Below, in pieces: positions 8,832-19,028 of a stretch of DNA of 64,000 nucleotides. The position numbers and the translations under genes are program-made. Numbering within the stretch: the stretch's first letter is position 1; every line of letters starts with the position of its first letter. Source of the DNA: UBA2334 sp049653005 (GTDB lineage: Bacteria; Pseudomonadota; Gammaproteobacteria; Burkholderiales; Burkholderiaceae_C); the NCBI GenBank assembly GCA_049653005.1, contig JBASFL010000009.1, forward strand, positions 10,158 through 74,157, given 5' to 3'. Under the pieces are notes generated by a model, which saw only the letters and a program-made list of their open reading frames with translations, was not told where the DNA came from and made no database searches.

Positions 8832-11800
8832 TCAGTTCCCCACTTTCAATGCACGCGGTGGAAATCCAACCGCCGAGAGAACGGGGTCAAAGTGGTACTT
8901 GAGGTACAAAAGGCCACTGCTCATGGTGAAATCCGCCGACTTGTCTATGGAAAACTGGCCCCCAACCGCCCAATGTGGGGTCATCAGGTATTCCGCCTCC
9001 CCGCCCAATCGAAAGCCGATACCGGTTTTTGATTGGCCCGGGTAAAACGTTTTCCAAGTTGAGCTGCCCGCAGCCAATGATTCCCAACTTGCTTGCCGGG
9101 CGGTATCGCCCGGGAAATACGCCACGTCGTTCTCCCGCAAATTTTGAAGGCTCAGAGCACCGTCAACCCGGTAAGACATGCGCCCCGATCGCCCCGCGAC
9201 TTCGATGGGCACACCAAGGGAGAGATAGCGCTGGGGGCTGAAGTACCCGCCATGCCCCAGCGTGAAATAACGCAAATTGCGCTTGTAACCCATGGCCGTG
9301 AGGTTCAAGCCGGAGGTCATCTGAAAATCAGGGCGTTGGATGAACTTGTAGTAAACCCCAGCCCCCATCTCCACCCGGTTGTTGCTGAGCACGTTTTTGC
9401 CATTCAACACATGCAAGCCCCCGTAGCCGTACAGGCCCACGGGGCCATCTTCGGTTGAAAGCTGTACCCGACCGCCTGTGGCGGTGACCCCACCCCACGA
9501 CAACCCACTGTTGTCATCCATGGTGCCGGCATAGGAGAGCAAGCTGTCAGTCACCGCACGGCGCGAAAACGTGAGGTTGAGCTTCAATGCATCCCAAGAC
9601 TCATTGAAATCAATACCACCCACGACGTTTTGGCGCTGAAAGCCCAATGGCGTGACCCCCAAATCCAATTTCAACCTGGGTGACTCGTACCCGACCGACA
9701 GCCCTATGCCAGCGTCTTCCTGCCGACGCGTGGTGCCGACTGTTCCGTTGACATTGGACAGCGCGTTGGTACCAAATTGCTGTGAGTTGGCGACGTTGGT
9801 GCTGCTGACGTTGCCCGCGCTAAGGAACACAGGCTCGAGTCGCAACACCAATTGACCACTTTCTCCCGCGGAAAATCGCCCCTCCACGACGGAGCTGATG
9901 TTGGAAAGCTCGCTTGTACCGGAGTCACCACCCCGCCCTTGCCACCCCAAACCAAGGCCCAAGCGCGAAGACCGCTGAGCGCGCAAATCGTCAATTTCCC
10001 TTTGCAAGGGGTCGGTTGGGCGGGTTGCAATGGACCGAGCCGCAGTGCCTCGCCCTGTGTCGGCGGGCACAAGTCCCATCGGGGCCAAAAGCCGTTCGGG
10101 CAAATCGGTCCGCGTGGCCCCGCTCCCTTGACGCAGTGGCTCTGGTGCGGCGGATTGAACCGGGATTGTCACCAGGGGAGCCATGCCACTGGGGACAGCC
10201 CATGGGTCTTGGGCAAAGGCCGGCGCAGGTGTTTCCTGCGGAAGCGTCCGGTATTGCACAGGCCGCATAACGGGCCGGGACAGACCCGGTGGAAGCGGAT
10301 CGTCTGCTTGTGGCACAAATTCAGACTGGGGCGCCCCCCTGGGGAATGTCAAAGGACGCACAGGCAAAGTGCTGCCGGGCAACGTGGGCTGCGGCTCTGC
10401 CGGGCCAACCTGCCCCAGCGGGTTGGGAATCAACGGCATGGCATTGCCCACGGCGCTGCGACTGTCGGCTTGAGCAGCAGAACCCGCCATAGTGTAGTCC
10501 AACACGCCCACACTCAACACCCCCACCCCTTCGGCACCCGCCTTGGCCCTGGTCACGGCCTGTGCACGTTCCAAATACTCAACGGCTTGCTTGTTTCGGC
10601 CTTGGAGTCTCGACAAACGCCCCATGGCCGACAGCACACCGGCGTCGTTGGGGGCTTTTGATTGGGCGGCCTCCAGCGCCGCTTGTGCATAGGCCAACTC
10701 ACCAGCCTGCATGGCCGCCGTGCCAGATGCAATCAACAGAGGCACATTGGACGGTGTTTTTTGCAACAGTTGGTGGTACCAGGAAAGGGCCAACGCATGC
10801 TCTCCTGCCGCGCTGTACAAACGTGCCAACGATTCTTGAGCAGACACATCGGTCGGTTTTTCGCGAAGCAGTTGCGCGGCAATTTGATACCCCGACGCCA
10901 AATTGCCCGCTTCACGCTGGACGTCAATCTGGCGAACGCTGTAAGCCCAACGAATACCGTCAACCGCATTTTTCTGGCTCACCGACAAAGGTTGCTTGTA
11001 CAAAAACCGCAACAAACCGGCCAGTTCTACATCTTGCTTGGTCTTCAGCAGCAGCCCCGCGTACTGAACACGCAAATCAATGTCGGGGGTTTTTTTCTGT
11101 GCGAGCAAGCTGCGAACCAACCCAAGGGCACGCTCTTCTTCGCCGAGCTCCAAGGCCCCCAATGCAACGGCGGTGATCAACTCGGCATCTGTGCCCGCAG
11201 CGGCATGGGCACGCTCCAGCGTGCGCAAAGACCGCTCACCTTGCCCACTTTTGGCCATGACCGTGGCACTGTCGACTTGCGCACGGACCCACAAACTGCG
11301 CTGCAAATCAACCATTGCCTTCGTTCTGGCCCCGGTTGGAATTTTCTCCAGCTGCACCAACCCCATCGCCCAGTCTTTGGCATCAGCACTCATCAAGGCA
11401 GATGCATGCAGCACGTCTGGAGAGTCGGGGTAGGCTTGCAGCAGACCCTGCATCAACCCGTTGGCCTCGCGAACGGCGCCTGCCCCCTGGTAGAGACGGG
11501 CAAGTTGGAGACGCAGCCAAGGATTGCTGGAATCCAACAGCAGGGCCTCTTCCAAATTTTGCATGGCCCCAAAAGTGTCACCCGCGGAGAGCAGTGCCGT
11601 GGCCTTCAATTGAAACTGCCTTGACAACAGCTGGCCGTAGCCCATCGCTTCTTTGTCTTCGTCACTCAATCCATTTGCGAGAGCCAAGGCCTCCTCGACC
11701 TTGTTTTGCGACAACAACAACTGGCTGAGCCCTTGACGCACCTCCAGAGAATCGGGAAACGTATTCAACAATTGTTTGTAGGCCGCCTCCGAATCGGCCA

Positions 11801-13136
11801 CCCGGCCCTCATCCGTCAACAAATTGGCCAAGGAATACAACGGACGCTCGTGTCGGTCGTCCAGTTTTGCGGCAGCCTCGTAGTGACGACGGGCAGACAC
11901 GCGATCACCCGCCGCGCGGGCTTTGTCTCCCGCGTCCAATGCGAGCCAAAACCGCACCGATGCCAACGCCTGGCCCCAGGCTTTTCCGCCGCTGTGTTTG
12001 TTTGCGTCGGCAAACAGCTTTTCTGCATCGGTCAACCGCTCTTGGCGCATGCGCACCAGACCCAACCCGCCCAACGCGTCGGGGCTGTTGGGCGATGACG
12101 CCAACAACCCACCAAACGCCTTTTCTGCGGCATCCAGCCCTCCGGCCGCCAAAGCGGTGTAGCCCGCGCCAAGTGCCACCGACTTGGGATCAGACTTGGG
12201 CGCGGCACTTTCAACTTCACTGACGATTGCAGCTTTGCCAGGGGTGCGAGCGCTCGCTTGACCGGACTGGCGAAATACCCGCATTTGAGACAACTGCTTC
12301 ACGCGAGAGGCCATGGCTTCGTCCGACGGACGAAGCGTCAGATAACCCTGAAACAGCGGGATGTCATCTTCATTGGCGGGCAGCCAAGTCAAAGCCTTGC
12401 GCAAAGACTCAACGGCTTTGACACCCACTTCGGGCTGCCGTGCCAATTTGGTGAGAATGACCACGCCATCACGGATACTGGCGGCACCGTATGTCAAATG
12501 CTGTGCATAAGCCAAACTGATTTTGGCGTTCTCAGGATCGTCCCTGACCAAGGTTGCCAAACCAACCCTTGCCTCATCCCACTTGTCCGGCACCCCTCCC
12601 AGCGTCTGGAAATACTCGGCGGCGATAAGCCCCCGGGGCGGTTGCCCTCTGAAGTACTGCCGGTAAAAGTCCACCGCTGACCGCGAGTCTCCGGCCCTTG
12701 CCGAAGCACGCGCTTTTTCAAGCATCTCGGTGTCGAGCGGCTTGATCGCAAGTGATTCACTGGCCTTTTTCACGCTTTGCGGATCGTTTCCAGACGCCTT
12801 GCGCAAACGCTCCGCCAATGCACGGGCAGCCTCCGGGCGCTTGTTTTCATTTTCAAATTGAATAACAGCAAGCAACGCGTCCGTGTGATTCGGGTCAAGC
12901 AACAACAAGCGTTGCCACGCAGCGGCTGCAAGGTCTGCGCGACCTTTGGCGTCCCAAAACTTGGCCTGCTCCGCCAATGCATTGATTGCCAGTGCGTTGG
13001 AGGCCCAACCTGACGTCGAGAAAGCAGCGATCGCGGCGACCAGAGCAGTCGAACGCAAAGCGCTCGAAATGCCACGGGCTGGAGGTTTGCAGGGCATCGT
13101 TTCCATCAGGTGTATCCATCCATCACGCAGCGTCAT
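8832..13136 (-). CDS. bcsC: Cellulose synthase outer-membrane subunit BcsC
   Basis: About 1434 residues. A signal peptide (GISSALRSTALVAAIAAFSTSGWAS) is followed by a long array of TPR-like repeats to about residue 870. A Pro/Thr/Gln-rich linker comes next. The C-terminal BcsC_C beta-barrel starts near LGLGLGWQGRGGDSG and ends with LLYLKYHFDPVLSAVG. It forms the outer-membrane channel through which nascent cellulose leaves, with TPRs scaffolding the periplasm. The ATG at 13136 is two bases after the bcsB stop. A TTG at 13142 (AAGGG six bases upstream) and an ATG at 13106 are alternatives. The region is AT-richer than its flanks. Confidence 0.93.
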   Translation of the reverse strand: MTLRDGWIHLMETMPCKPPARGISSALRSTALVAAIAAFSTSGWASNALAINALAEQAKFWDAKGRADLAAAAWQRLLLLDPNHTDALLAVIQFENENKRPEAARALAERLRKASGNDPQSVKKASESLAIKPLDTEMLEKARASARAGDSRSAVDFYRQYFRGQPPRGLIAAEYFQTLGGVPDKWDEARVGLATLVRDDPENAKISLAYAQHLTYGAASIRDGVVILTKLARQPEVGVKAVESLRKALTWLPANEDDIPLFQGYLTLRPSDEAMASRVKQLSQMRVFRQSGQASARTPGKAAIVSEVESAAPKSDPKSVALGAGYTALAAGGLDAAEKAFGGLLASSPNSPDALGGLGLVRMRQERLTDAEKLFADANKHSGGKAWGQALASVRFWLALDAGDKARAAGDRVSARRHYEAAAKLDDRHERPLYSLANLLTDEGRVADSEAAYKQLLNTFPDSLEVRQGLSQLLLSQNKVEEALALANGLSDEDKEAMGYGQLLSRQFQLKATALLSAGDTFGAMQNLEEALLLDSSNPWLRLQLARLYQGAGAVREANGLMQGLLQAYPDSPDVLHASALMSADAKDWAMGLVQLEKIPTGARTKAMVDLQRSLWVRAQVDSATVMAKSGQGERSLRTLERAHAAAGTDAELITAVALGALELGEEERALGLVRSLLAQKKTPDIDLRVQYAGLLLKTKQDVELAGLLRFLYKQPLSVSQKNAVDGIRWAYSVRQIDVQREAGNLASGYQIAAQLLREKPTDVSAQESLARLYSAAGEHALALSWYHQLLQKTPSNVPLLIASGTAAMQAGELAYAQAALEAAQSKAPNDAGVLSAMGRLSRLQGRNKQAVEYLERAQAVTRAKAGAEGVGVLSVGVLDYTMAGSAAQADSRSAVGNAMPLIPNPLGQVGPAEPQPTLPGSTLPVRPLTFPRGAPQSEFVPQADDPLPPGLSRPVMRPVQYRTLPQETPAPAFAQDPWAVPSGMAPLVTIPVQSAAPEPLRQGSGATRTDLPERLLAPMGLVPADTGRGTAARSIATRPTDPLQREIDDLRAQRSSRLGLGLGWQGRGGDSGTSELSNISSVVEGRFSAGESGQLVLRLEPVFLSAGNVSSTNVANSQQFGTNALSNVNGTVGTTRRQEDAGIGLSVGYESPRLKLDLGVTPLGFQRQNVVGGIDFNESWDALKLNLTFSRRAVTDSLLSYAGTMDDNSGLSWGGVTATGGRVQLSTEDGPVGLYGYGGLHVLNGKNVLSNNRVEMGAGVYYKFIQRPDFQMTSGLNLTAMGYKRNLRYFTLGHGGYFSPQRYLSLGVPIEVAGRSGRMSYRVDGALSLQNLRENDVAYFPGDTARQASWESLAAGSSTWKTFYPGQSKTGIGFRLGGEAEYLMTPHWAVGGQFSIDKSADFTMSSGLLYLKYHFDPVLSAVGFPPRALKVGN

Positions 13137-13138
13137 TG

Positions 13139-15451
13139 TCAAGGTTTGCCCTTAAGGCGCAAATTCGCTTGCCTGCGCAACAGCGCATACAAAACACCAG
13201 CCAACAAGACGGCTATCAAAACGATCAGCAAGGCAGCCACCCAAGAATTTCTGGCAAGAGCCCACTGCACGGCCATCAGTGGCGGCAAGCTGCCCACGTG
13301 GTAAGCATTTGACACCTCATACGCATCAACCTCTTTCCCACGAATCACAGACACAGCACCTTGAATTTTCGCAATCACGCCGACATCCATCAGCGCAGCC
13401 AAAATATCCGCTTGACCAGTCGGCAAATCAGAGGCGATCGCCACCACGCTTTTCCCCGACTTCAGAGGCGACTCAAAGCCAAACACCACCGCATCCTTCG
13501 CCAAGGTATCCGCCGTCAGCGAGGCGACGGTAGCCCCCCCCTGCTGCGGCAACTCGTACCAAGTGGTCAACTTGTGCTTCCAATCCGACAGCGCAAACGT
13601 TCGCGAACTCCCGGATGCAGAGAACGGCATGTGAGTGGCCCACTCTTTGTACAGGCTTTGCGTCCCAGGACCACCCAACAGCAAAATATCTTTGGATGAA
13701 TGCTGGCCCACGGCGGAAGGCACCGTCACAGACACGCCATACACGGGCAAGCCCGTGGACTCGCCCATCCGCCCCATCATCGAAAGATACGTCCCAATAT
13801 CTCCACTGGAGTACTTCTCTGGCAATACAACGGCTGTCTCTGACAGGTCTGCCATTCGAGTAAAAGGAAACCCGGCATTGGCAAATGCACTGAGATCAGG
13901 CATTTTCAGATATTTGGGAAACTTGCTGATATCGAGTTCAGAATCAGGATCAATCGCTGCACGCACGTTGTCTAGAACGACGTCCCTGCATGCACCTTCT
14001 TTTGGATAATCAAAACTGAAGTGGAACTGCAATTGGCTGCGCGCTCGCAACTGATTGACGGGGAGGTCGAACTTCTGAACAACTGGAAATGCTTGATCAG
14101 GTTCAATTTTTTTGAAAAGCTGCGAAAAAACAGAAGCTGAACCAAACGAATCGGAATGAGGAAGCAACGGGTAAGAGGTAATGAAATTCTGATTGGCCAG
14201 GACATTCAAATTGGATTTGTCAGACTTGGGTCGAGGTGTGTACCTGTATTTCAAGTTAACCGGAACACCATTGGAGCGCCAACCAAACAAATCGGGGGGG
14301 GCAATCAAGTTCAACCGAACCAGATCGGGTGACAAACCACGAACATTCAGATCATCGACGGTAACGATTTCTCCAAATTTAACGGGCCTGTCGCTGGGAA
14401 TCCACCGAGGAGCGTCGTACGGTTTGCGCTTCTGCATCTCACTGACAGCTGCTTTTTGTACCGTCTGCCCGCCCAATCCCACACGCCCCAAACCCAATGC
14501 TTTCGCAGCAACCTTCAACTCTGCCGCATTGCGACCCAACACATACAGTATCTTGAATCGGGCATCAGCTGGGTGTGGCGCCACAGACAATGTGGGGCCA
14601 TCAATCGCAGGAATACTCACCAGCCCATCCGGGCGATCATCATCTGTGGCAAACACCACAACGTTGTCAACAGGCAATTTATTCAGATGCGCAGGAAAGA
14701 AAGCTCCACGGTAACTGGCCAAATCACCGAACCAAGAGGCAACAATACCTGCGGCCTCCAAAGCTTCTGTGGAAGGGGATGCACCGAACACGAAAGGTCG
14801 CTCAAGTCGCCGTCCGTCACGCCTGTCAAAAAATGGCAACGGCAGCAATGCCAAGTCATTGATAACAGACAGCGGTGTGACCGTAAACTGAACCGAGCTG
14901 AGATTGCTCACATTCAACCAAAGACTTGAATGAAAAGGATCCTCACAATCAAGCGTGTAATGGCCAATAAATTGAAGGCTCAATTTATTGAAATCTGTAA
15001 TCAACCGTGGATCAATCGAAACCTCTCGCACCAAACGGGCACCTGCATCTTCCTTTGGCAAAGGAATTGTTTGTGCAACCTCACCATTGAGCAACACCTT
15101 CAAATGCGACAGCTGCGTCACCAGGGAGGGTGAAAACGAGAAATCCAACTTGAGTTTGATGTCCGTCACAACCTCGTCAGCAGGAATACTGAACGGAATA
15201 CTATATATGGGATCAATGCCCCTCAACTGAAACGCGTCATTGATTCCAAGTTGTTTGAACGTGAATCCATAAGTTCGAAGTGGCACACCTGGAAATCTGT
15301 CGGAAAAAACAGGCGGTGCGGCAGTCTCCACGACATCAACGGGGGAAAGTTTTGGGGTCCGATTTTTCTGGGCCCACACATCGGGCACAAGAGATGGACT
15401 GAGCATCGCCACACCCAAAAGAGATGCAGCCAAAAACTGGAGTTTGAACAT
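13139..15451 (-). CDS. bcsB: Cellulose synthase regulatory subunit BcsB
   Basis: About 770 residues. A signal peptide (MFKLQFLAASLLGVAMLSPS) precedes the periplasmic BcsB region, with carbohydrate-binding and flavodoxin-like folds by family knowledge. A single C-terminal membrane anchor follows (WVAALLIVLIAVLLAGVLYALL), which in known structures packs against BcsA. It guides the polymer across the periplasm and is needed for BcsA activity. I chose the ATG at 15451 because AGGG sits six bases upstream and the signal peptide starts there; a TTG at 15472 is in frame. It lies between bcsA and bcsC. Confidence 0.94.
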   Translation of the reverse strand: MFKLQFLAASLLGVAMLSPSLVPDVWAQKNRTPKLSPVDVVETAAPPVFSDRFPGVPLRTYGFTFKQLGINDAFQLRGIDPIYSIPFSIPADEVVTDIKLKLDFSFSPSLVTQLSHLKVLLNGEVAQTIPLPKEDAGARLVREVSIDPRLITDFNKLSLQFIGHYTLDCEDPFHSSLWLNVSNLSSVQFTVTPLSVINDLALLPLPFFDRRDGRRLERPFVFGASPSTEALEAAGIVASWFGDLASYRGAFFPAHLNKLPVDNVVVFATDDDRPDGLVSIPAIDGPTLSVAPHPADARFKILYVLGRNAAELKVAAKALGLGRVGLGGQTVQKAAVSEMQKRKPYDAPRWIPSDRPVKFGEIVTVDDLNVRGLSPDLVRLNLIAPPDLFGWRSNGVPVNLKYRYTPRPKSDKSNLNVLANQNFITSYPLLPHSDSFGSASVFSQLFKKIEPDQAFPVVQKFDLPVNQLRARSQLQFHFSFDYPKEGACRDVVLDNVRAAIDPDSELDISKFPKYLKMPDLSAFANAGFPFTRMADLSETAVVLPEKYSSGDIGTYLSMMGRMGESTGLPVYGVSVTVPSAVGQHSSKDILLLGGPGTQSLYKEWATHMPFSASGSSRTFALSDWKHKLTTWYELPQQGGATVASLTADTLAKDAVVFGFESPLKSGKSVVAIASDLPTGQADILAALMDVGVIAKIQGAVSVIRGKEVDAYEVSNAYHVGSLPPLMAVQWALARNSWVAALLIVLIAVLLAGVLYALLRRQANLRLKGKP

Positions 15452-15493
15452 GTGACGCCCTAAAATGGCCAAATCAAAATAAAATCAAAAGAA

Positions 15494-17737
15494 TCAATTC
15501 ACTGATACAGCGGCCTTCTTGGCCTGCTGTCGCTTCAGACTCGGAAACCATTGCTGTCTGACGTTGTCGCGGAGCAACTTCACAAGCAAACCGATGCCAA
15601 GCACACCCATCATGGAAATTTGCCGAAATGATGCCAACGGCTTGTCCATCTTGCGCTTGTCCCCCCAGACAACCCAGCTGTCGGCCCTGGCAAATGTTGC
15701 CTGAACAAAATCAACGGACTGCTGAGCACTCATGGGCAAGAGCTTCAAACCCAGCATTTGCCCACGAATCAGAGAAATCTCTGCCTCAAACTCGTACTCT
15801 TCATCACCGCGGAAAAGCGCCAGCCAAACGCGGTCCCCATGGTTCAAATCAATCGCTGTGGACAGCCGGATACCAACGCCTCCGTCTGAGTAATCTGTCG
15901 TGGTGCACGCATAGCTGTTGCCCGACTCGCAGCGCAGCGACGCCTGCAACACCATGCTGACACGCGGAGATGAACGAACTTGTTTGGCTTCATTGGCAAC
16001 TGCGGTGCTGACACCCAGCATAAGCAAGTTGTACACCGTCCACAACAAATTCAACGCCAAGGTGTCATAGGCAACATCAGGCATCCAAACCAGCCTGACA
16101 ACGCCCCCCACAACACCAGCCAACCCCAACAACATCAAAAACATGTATGGACGAGCCATGTCCCAGTCAAAGTGGGTACTGGCGTTCATCCCCCCCTTGT
16201 CTGTCACGTTGAACTTACCCAACTTGGGATTGACAACCGCAACCAACGTGGGGCGGAGAATGTACCAAGCCAAGACCGTTTCATAAACCTCGGCCCAAAA
16301 AGAATGCCGGAACTCACCCTGCATTCTGGAGTTGGTCAAACTGGCATGCAGCAAGTGCGGTAATACAAAAACCGCAATGGTTATTGCACTTGCCTGAATC
16401 ACTTGAGAACCAAATATCAAATATGCCAATGGTGCAGTGAGAAAAACCAACCGAGGCAATCCATAGAAGAAATGCAACATTGCATTCAAATAGCAAAGCC
16501 TCTGGGTTAAATGAAGCCCTTTACCCAACAACGGGTTATCAACTCGAAAAATTTGAGCCATGCCACGGGCCCACCGAATGCGCTGCCCTACGTGCCCCCC
16601 CAAAGACTCGGTGGCAAAACCCGCCGCCAGCGGAATGGCCAGGTAAGCAGTGGAATACCCCAGCCTGTGCAGCTTCAAAGCCGTGTGAGCATCTTCAGTG
16701 ACGGTTTCCGTCGCAATTCCACCGACACGATCCAACGCGGCACGCTGTATGACAGCGCACGACCCACAAAAGAAAGTGGCATTCCAAAGGTCGTTACCGT
16801 CTTGAACAAGACCATAAAAAAGCTCCCCCTCATTGGGGACAGATTTGAAAGTACCCAAATTCTTTTCAAACGGATCTGGCGAGAAGAAATGGTGTGGCGT
16901 TTGGATCATCGCCAACTTCTCATCCTTCAAAAACCAGCCCATGGAAATTTGCAAATAAGCCCGCGTGGGAATGTGATCACAATCAAAAATTGCAACATAC
17001 TCACCCGACACGTGATTCAATGCAGCATTTATATTGCCTGCTTTTGCATGCCGGTTGTTATCCCGCGTGAGATAGCCAACCCCAGCTGCCTCGGCAAAAT
17101 CTCGAAATTCGGCACGCCGCCCGTCATCGAGGATATACACCTTTATTTTTTCTTTGGGCCAGTCCATGCCCATGGCAGCAAATACCGTATTCTTAACCAC
17201 GGACAAAGGCTCGTTGTATGTTGGGATCAAAACATCCACGGTTGGCCATTTGTCTGTGTTTTTGGGCAATGCTTGTGGCTTGCGCTCCAAAGGCCAAGCC
17301 GTTTGAATAAAACCCAAAATCAGCACAATCCACGCATACAACTCCGCAAGAAACAAGCCAACACCAAAAAAAGCGTTGTCCCAAGTTTCAAACTGCATGG
17401 TTTCCGTCACCCGCCAATACAAATAGCGTGTAGAAGCAGTAACAGACAAAATAATGAGGACCTGCGTCACATAACGGCCAGGCAAATCTCGGAATATATA
17501 GGCGGCAAGAAAGCAAGTAACACCCAGCGCAAGCTGAGGACCCACATCCAAAGGCGTGCTGACAATGGTCCAGAGCATGGGCAGAAGAAGCAACAGCCCC
17601 GCCAGCCTTACAGATGACTGGGACCAACCAGTCCAAGCAACGATTGCTCGAATACCCGCAACAGCATACCGAAAAGCACGCATCCGCCCCATGATGCGCA
17701 TTCGCAACCGGGCATGCCGAATTCTCCTGATATTCAT
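15494..17737 (-). CDS. bcsA: Cellulose synthase catalytic subunit BcsA (UDP-forming)
   Basis: Inner-membrane family 2 glycosyltransferase that polymerises UDP-glucose into beta-1,4-glucan; 747 residues. Visible catalytic motifs in order: PTYNEP and ILDDGRR near the start of the GT domain, FDCDHIP (DxD), TEDAHT (TED, catalytic base) and QRIRWARG (QxxRW). A C-terminal PilZ domain has RSSPR (RxxxR) and DYSDGGVGI, which predicts c-di-GMP activation. Several membrane segments flank the GT domain. The start overlaps the bcsQ stop by four bases (ATGA). Confidence 0.96.
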   Translation of the reverse strand: MNIRRIRHARLRMRIMGRMRAFRYAVAGIRAIVAWTGWSQSSVRLAGLLLLLPMLWTIVSTPLDVGPQLALGVTCFLAAYIFRDLPGRYVTQVLIILSVTASTRYLYWRVTETMQFETWDNAFFGVGLFLAELYAWIVLILGFIQTAWPLERKPQALPKNTDKWPTVDVLIPTYNEPLSVVKNTVFAAMGMDWPKEKIKVYILDDGRRAEFRDFAEAAGVGYLTRDNNRHAKAGNINAALNHVSGEYVAIFDCDHIPTRAYLQISMGWFLKDEKLAMIQTPHHFFSPDPFEKNLGTFKSVPNEGELFYGLVQDGNDLWNATFFCGSCAVIQRAALDRVGGIATETVTEDAHTALKLHRLGYSTAYLAIPLAAGFATESLGGHVGQRIRWARGMAQIFRVDNPLLGKGLHLTQRLCYLNAMLHFFYGLPRLVFLTAPLAYLIFGSQVIQASAITIAVFVLPHLLHASLTNSRMQGEFRHSFWAEVYETVLAWYILRPTLVAVVNPKLGKFNVTDKGGMNASTHFDWDMARPYMFLMLLGLAGVVGGVVRLVWMPDVAYDTLALNLLWTVYNLLMLGVSTAVANEAKQVRSSPRVSMVLQASLRCESGNSYACTTTDYSDGGVGIRLSTAIDLNHGDRVWLALFRGDEEYEFEAEISLIRGQMLGLKLLPMSAQQSVDFVQATFARADSWVVWGDKRKMDKPLASFRQISMMGVLGIGLLVKLLRDNVRQQWFPSLKRQQAKKAAVSVN

Positions 17738-18531
17738 GGCTTTACTGTTCCATCTAAATTGGGTTTACCAGGAAATCCAGAGAATATTTGCCTGTCCAAC
17801 CAAGCCGAGACTTTTGCTAGATCTCTAGAAGCCTCGCTGTCCGGCGCATAACTCAACACCGACTGCTCAAACACCAAAGATTCTTTAACTGATTCATCTT
17901 GGTGCACCACCCAAGGCACCGCCCGCAGTCCCAGTTGGGCACGGGCCAACTTGATGACATCCCGAGAAACTTTGCTTCGTGCAGAGACGTTGTTGAACAA
18001 ATATGCAACGCGTGAACGGTTGACCAGAAGGGGACAATGCGCCTTAAGAATAGCTTCCATTGCTGGCACGGTGACATAGGATGCCGGATCGCCATTCAAA
18101 ACAACCAAGACAAAATCTGCCACATGCAATGCCTGCTGCTGATAAACAGACGGACCTGGTGGGGTATCAACAATGATCAAGTCATTGGAGTCGGCAGACA
18201 AACCGGACAAACCCGAGGACAACCAATCAGGTCGTGTTGCAATACAACGCTCAAAAGACGCTCGATCGTTCTCATTCAGGCTGCCATAGGGCAATACATT
18301 TGCACCCCGTTCTTTGAACAGACACGTAGCCCAGCTTCTGGCCAGCAGCGTGGCACGGGATATGCCAGCAACCTGTTGCACAGGCAAACCCATATGCAGT
18401 CTCAATGCATTTTGCGGATCGAGATCTACTGCAAATACATTTCGGCTTTTTGAAAACTGATCTGCCAAAGCGGCAGTCAATGTGGTTTTACCTACCCCCC
18501 CTTTCGGAGATACAACAGACAAAATCACCAT
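17734..18531 (-). CDS. bcsQ: Cellulose biosynthesis protein BcsQ (ParA/MinD-like ATPase)
   Basis: 265 residues. The deviant Walker A KGGVGKTT is near the N-terminus (VVSPKGGVGKTTLTAALADQ). A Walker A' region VDLDPQNALRLHMG and a Walker B-like LIIVDTPPGPSVYQQQA follow. In E. coli BcsQ is needed for cellulose secretion and localises the synthase at the pole, together with BcsR. It overlaps bcsA downstream by four bases and the BcsP/R-like gene upstream by seven, so it is clearly in the operon. Confidence 0.9.
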   Translation of the reverse strand: MVILSVVSPKGGVGKTTLTAALADQFSKSRNVFAVDLDPQNALRLHMGLPVQQVAGISRATLLARSWATCLFKERGANVLPYGSLNENDRASFERCIATRPDWLSSGLSGLSADSNDLIIVDTPPGPSVYQQQALHVADFVLVVLNGDPASYVTVPAMEAILKAHCPLLVNRSRVAYLFNNVSARSKVSRDVIKLARAQLGLRAVPWVVHQDESVKESLVFEQSVLSYAPDSEASRDLAKVSAWLDRQIFSGFPGKPNLDGTVKP

Positions 18532-19007
18532 TTAATCTGCTTTTTCAAAGGTTGGGGAGTTGGCGCAACGGGCAACGAATGACGGGCCAAGCGGGAAAAA
18601 ATCGTCTTCAGTTTTGTGTCGGCCGCAACAGAAGCAACAGCATTCCGCCCATCAACAGATGGGGTGTTGGAAAATTTGGCAAAAATATTGACCCCACCAA
18701 GAGAGCCGGTCTCATGGAAAGCCGTTGCGGGGACATGATTTGACGGAGGGGCCGCAGGGTCTTCGTGACTCACAGGATAAATTTTATCCACCGAGTCGGT
18801 GTCAACATCAGGGAGCACAGGGTCGACTTCAGCGCCGAGAAATTGCACCGCTGGAACAGCCGGCACATCACCCAAGTCCACCTGAGCCAGCAAGGGCCAT
18901 GTTTTCTTGATATCCAACTCTTTGTCAGACTCAACAATTTCTTGGTAATCGGATACATCCCCCCCAAACCGGCGAAACAATGTGTTGATATCTTCGGATC
19001 GGGACAT
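18525..19007 (-). CDS. BcsP/BcsR-like cellulose biosynthesis protein
   Basis: 160 residues. The N-terminal segment DINTLFRRFGGDVSDYQEIV resembles BcsR (short helix, FG, YxEI). The rest is a long, acidic and Pro-rich region with a basic C-terminal tail. BcsR regulates BcsQ and docks on BcsA in enterobacteria; a longer Pro-rich relative found upstream of bcsQ has been called BcsP. Its overlap with bcsQ supports this. The name rests on the N-terminal motif and position only. Confidence 0.65.
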   Translation of the reverse strand: MSRSEDINTLFRRFGGDVSDYQEIVESDKELDIKKTWPLLAQVDLGDVPAVPAVQFLGAEVDPVLPDVDTDSVDKIYPVSHEDPAAPPSNHVPATAFHETGSLGGVNIFAKFSNTPSVDGRNAVASVAADTKLKTIFSRLARHSLPVAPTPQPLKKQIKW

Positions 19008-19028
19008 GCAGACTCCACCAATGGTTAC

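Noticed and set aside
13139..13142. TTG start for bcsC at 13142
   Set aside because: It is possible, with AAGGG at good spacing, but it overlaps the bcsB stop and an ATG is available two codons later.
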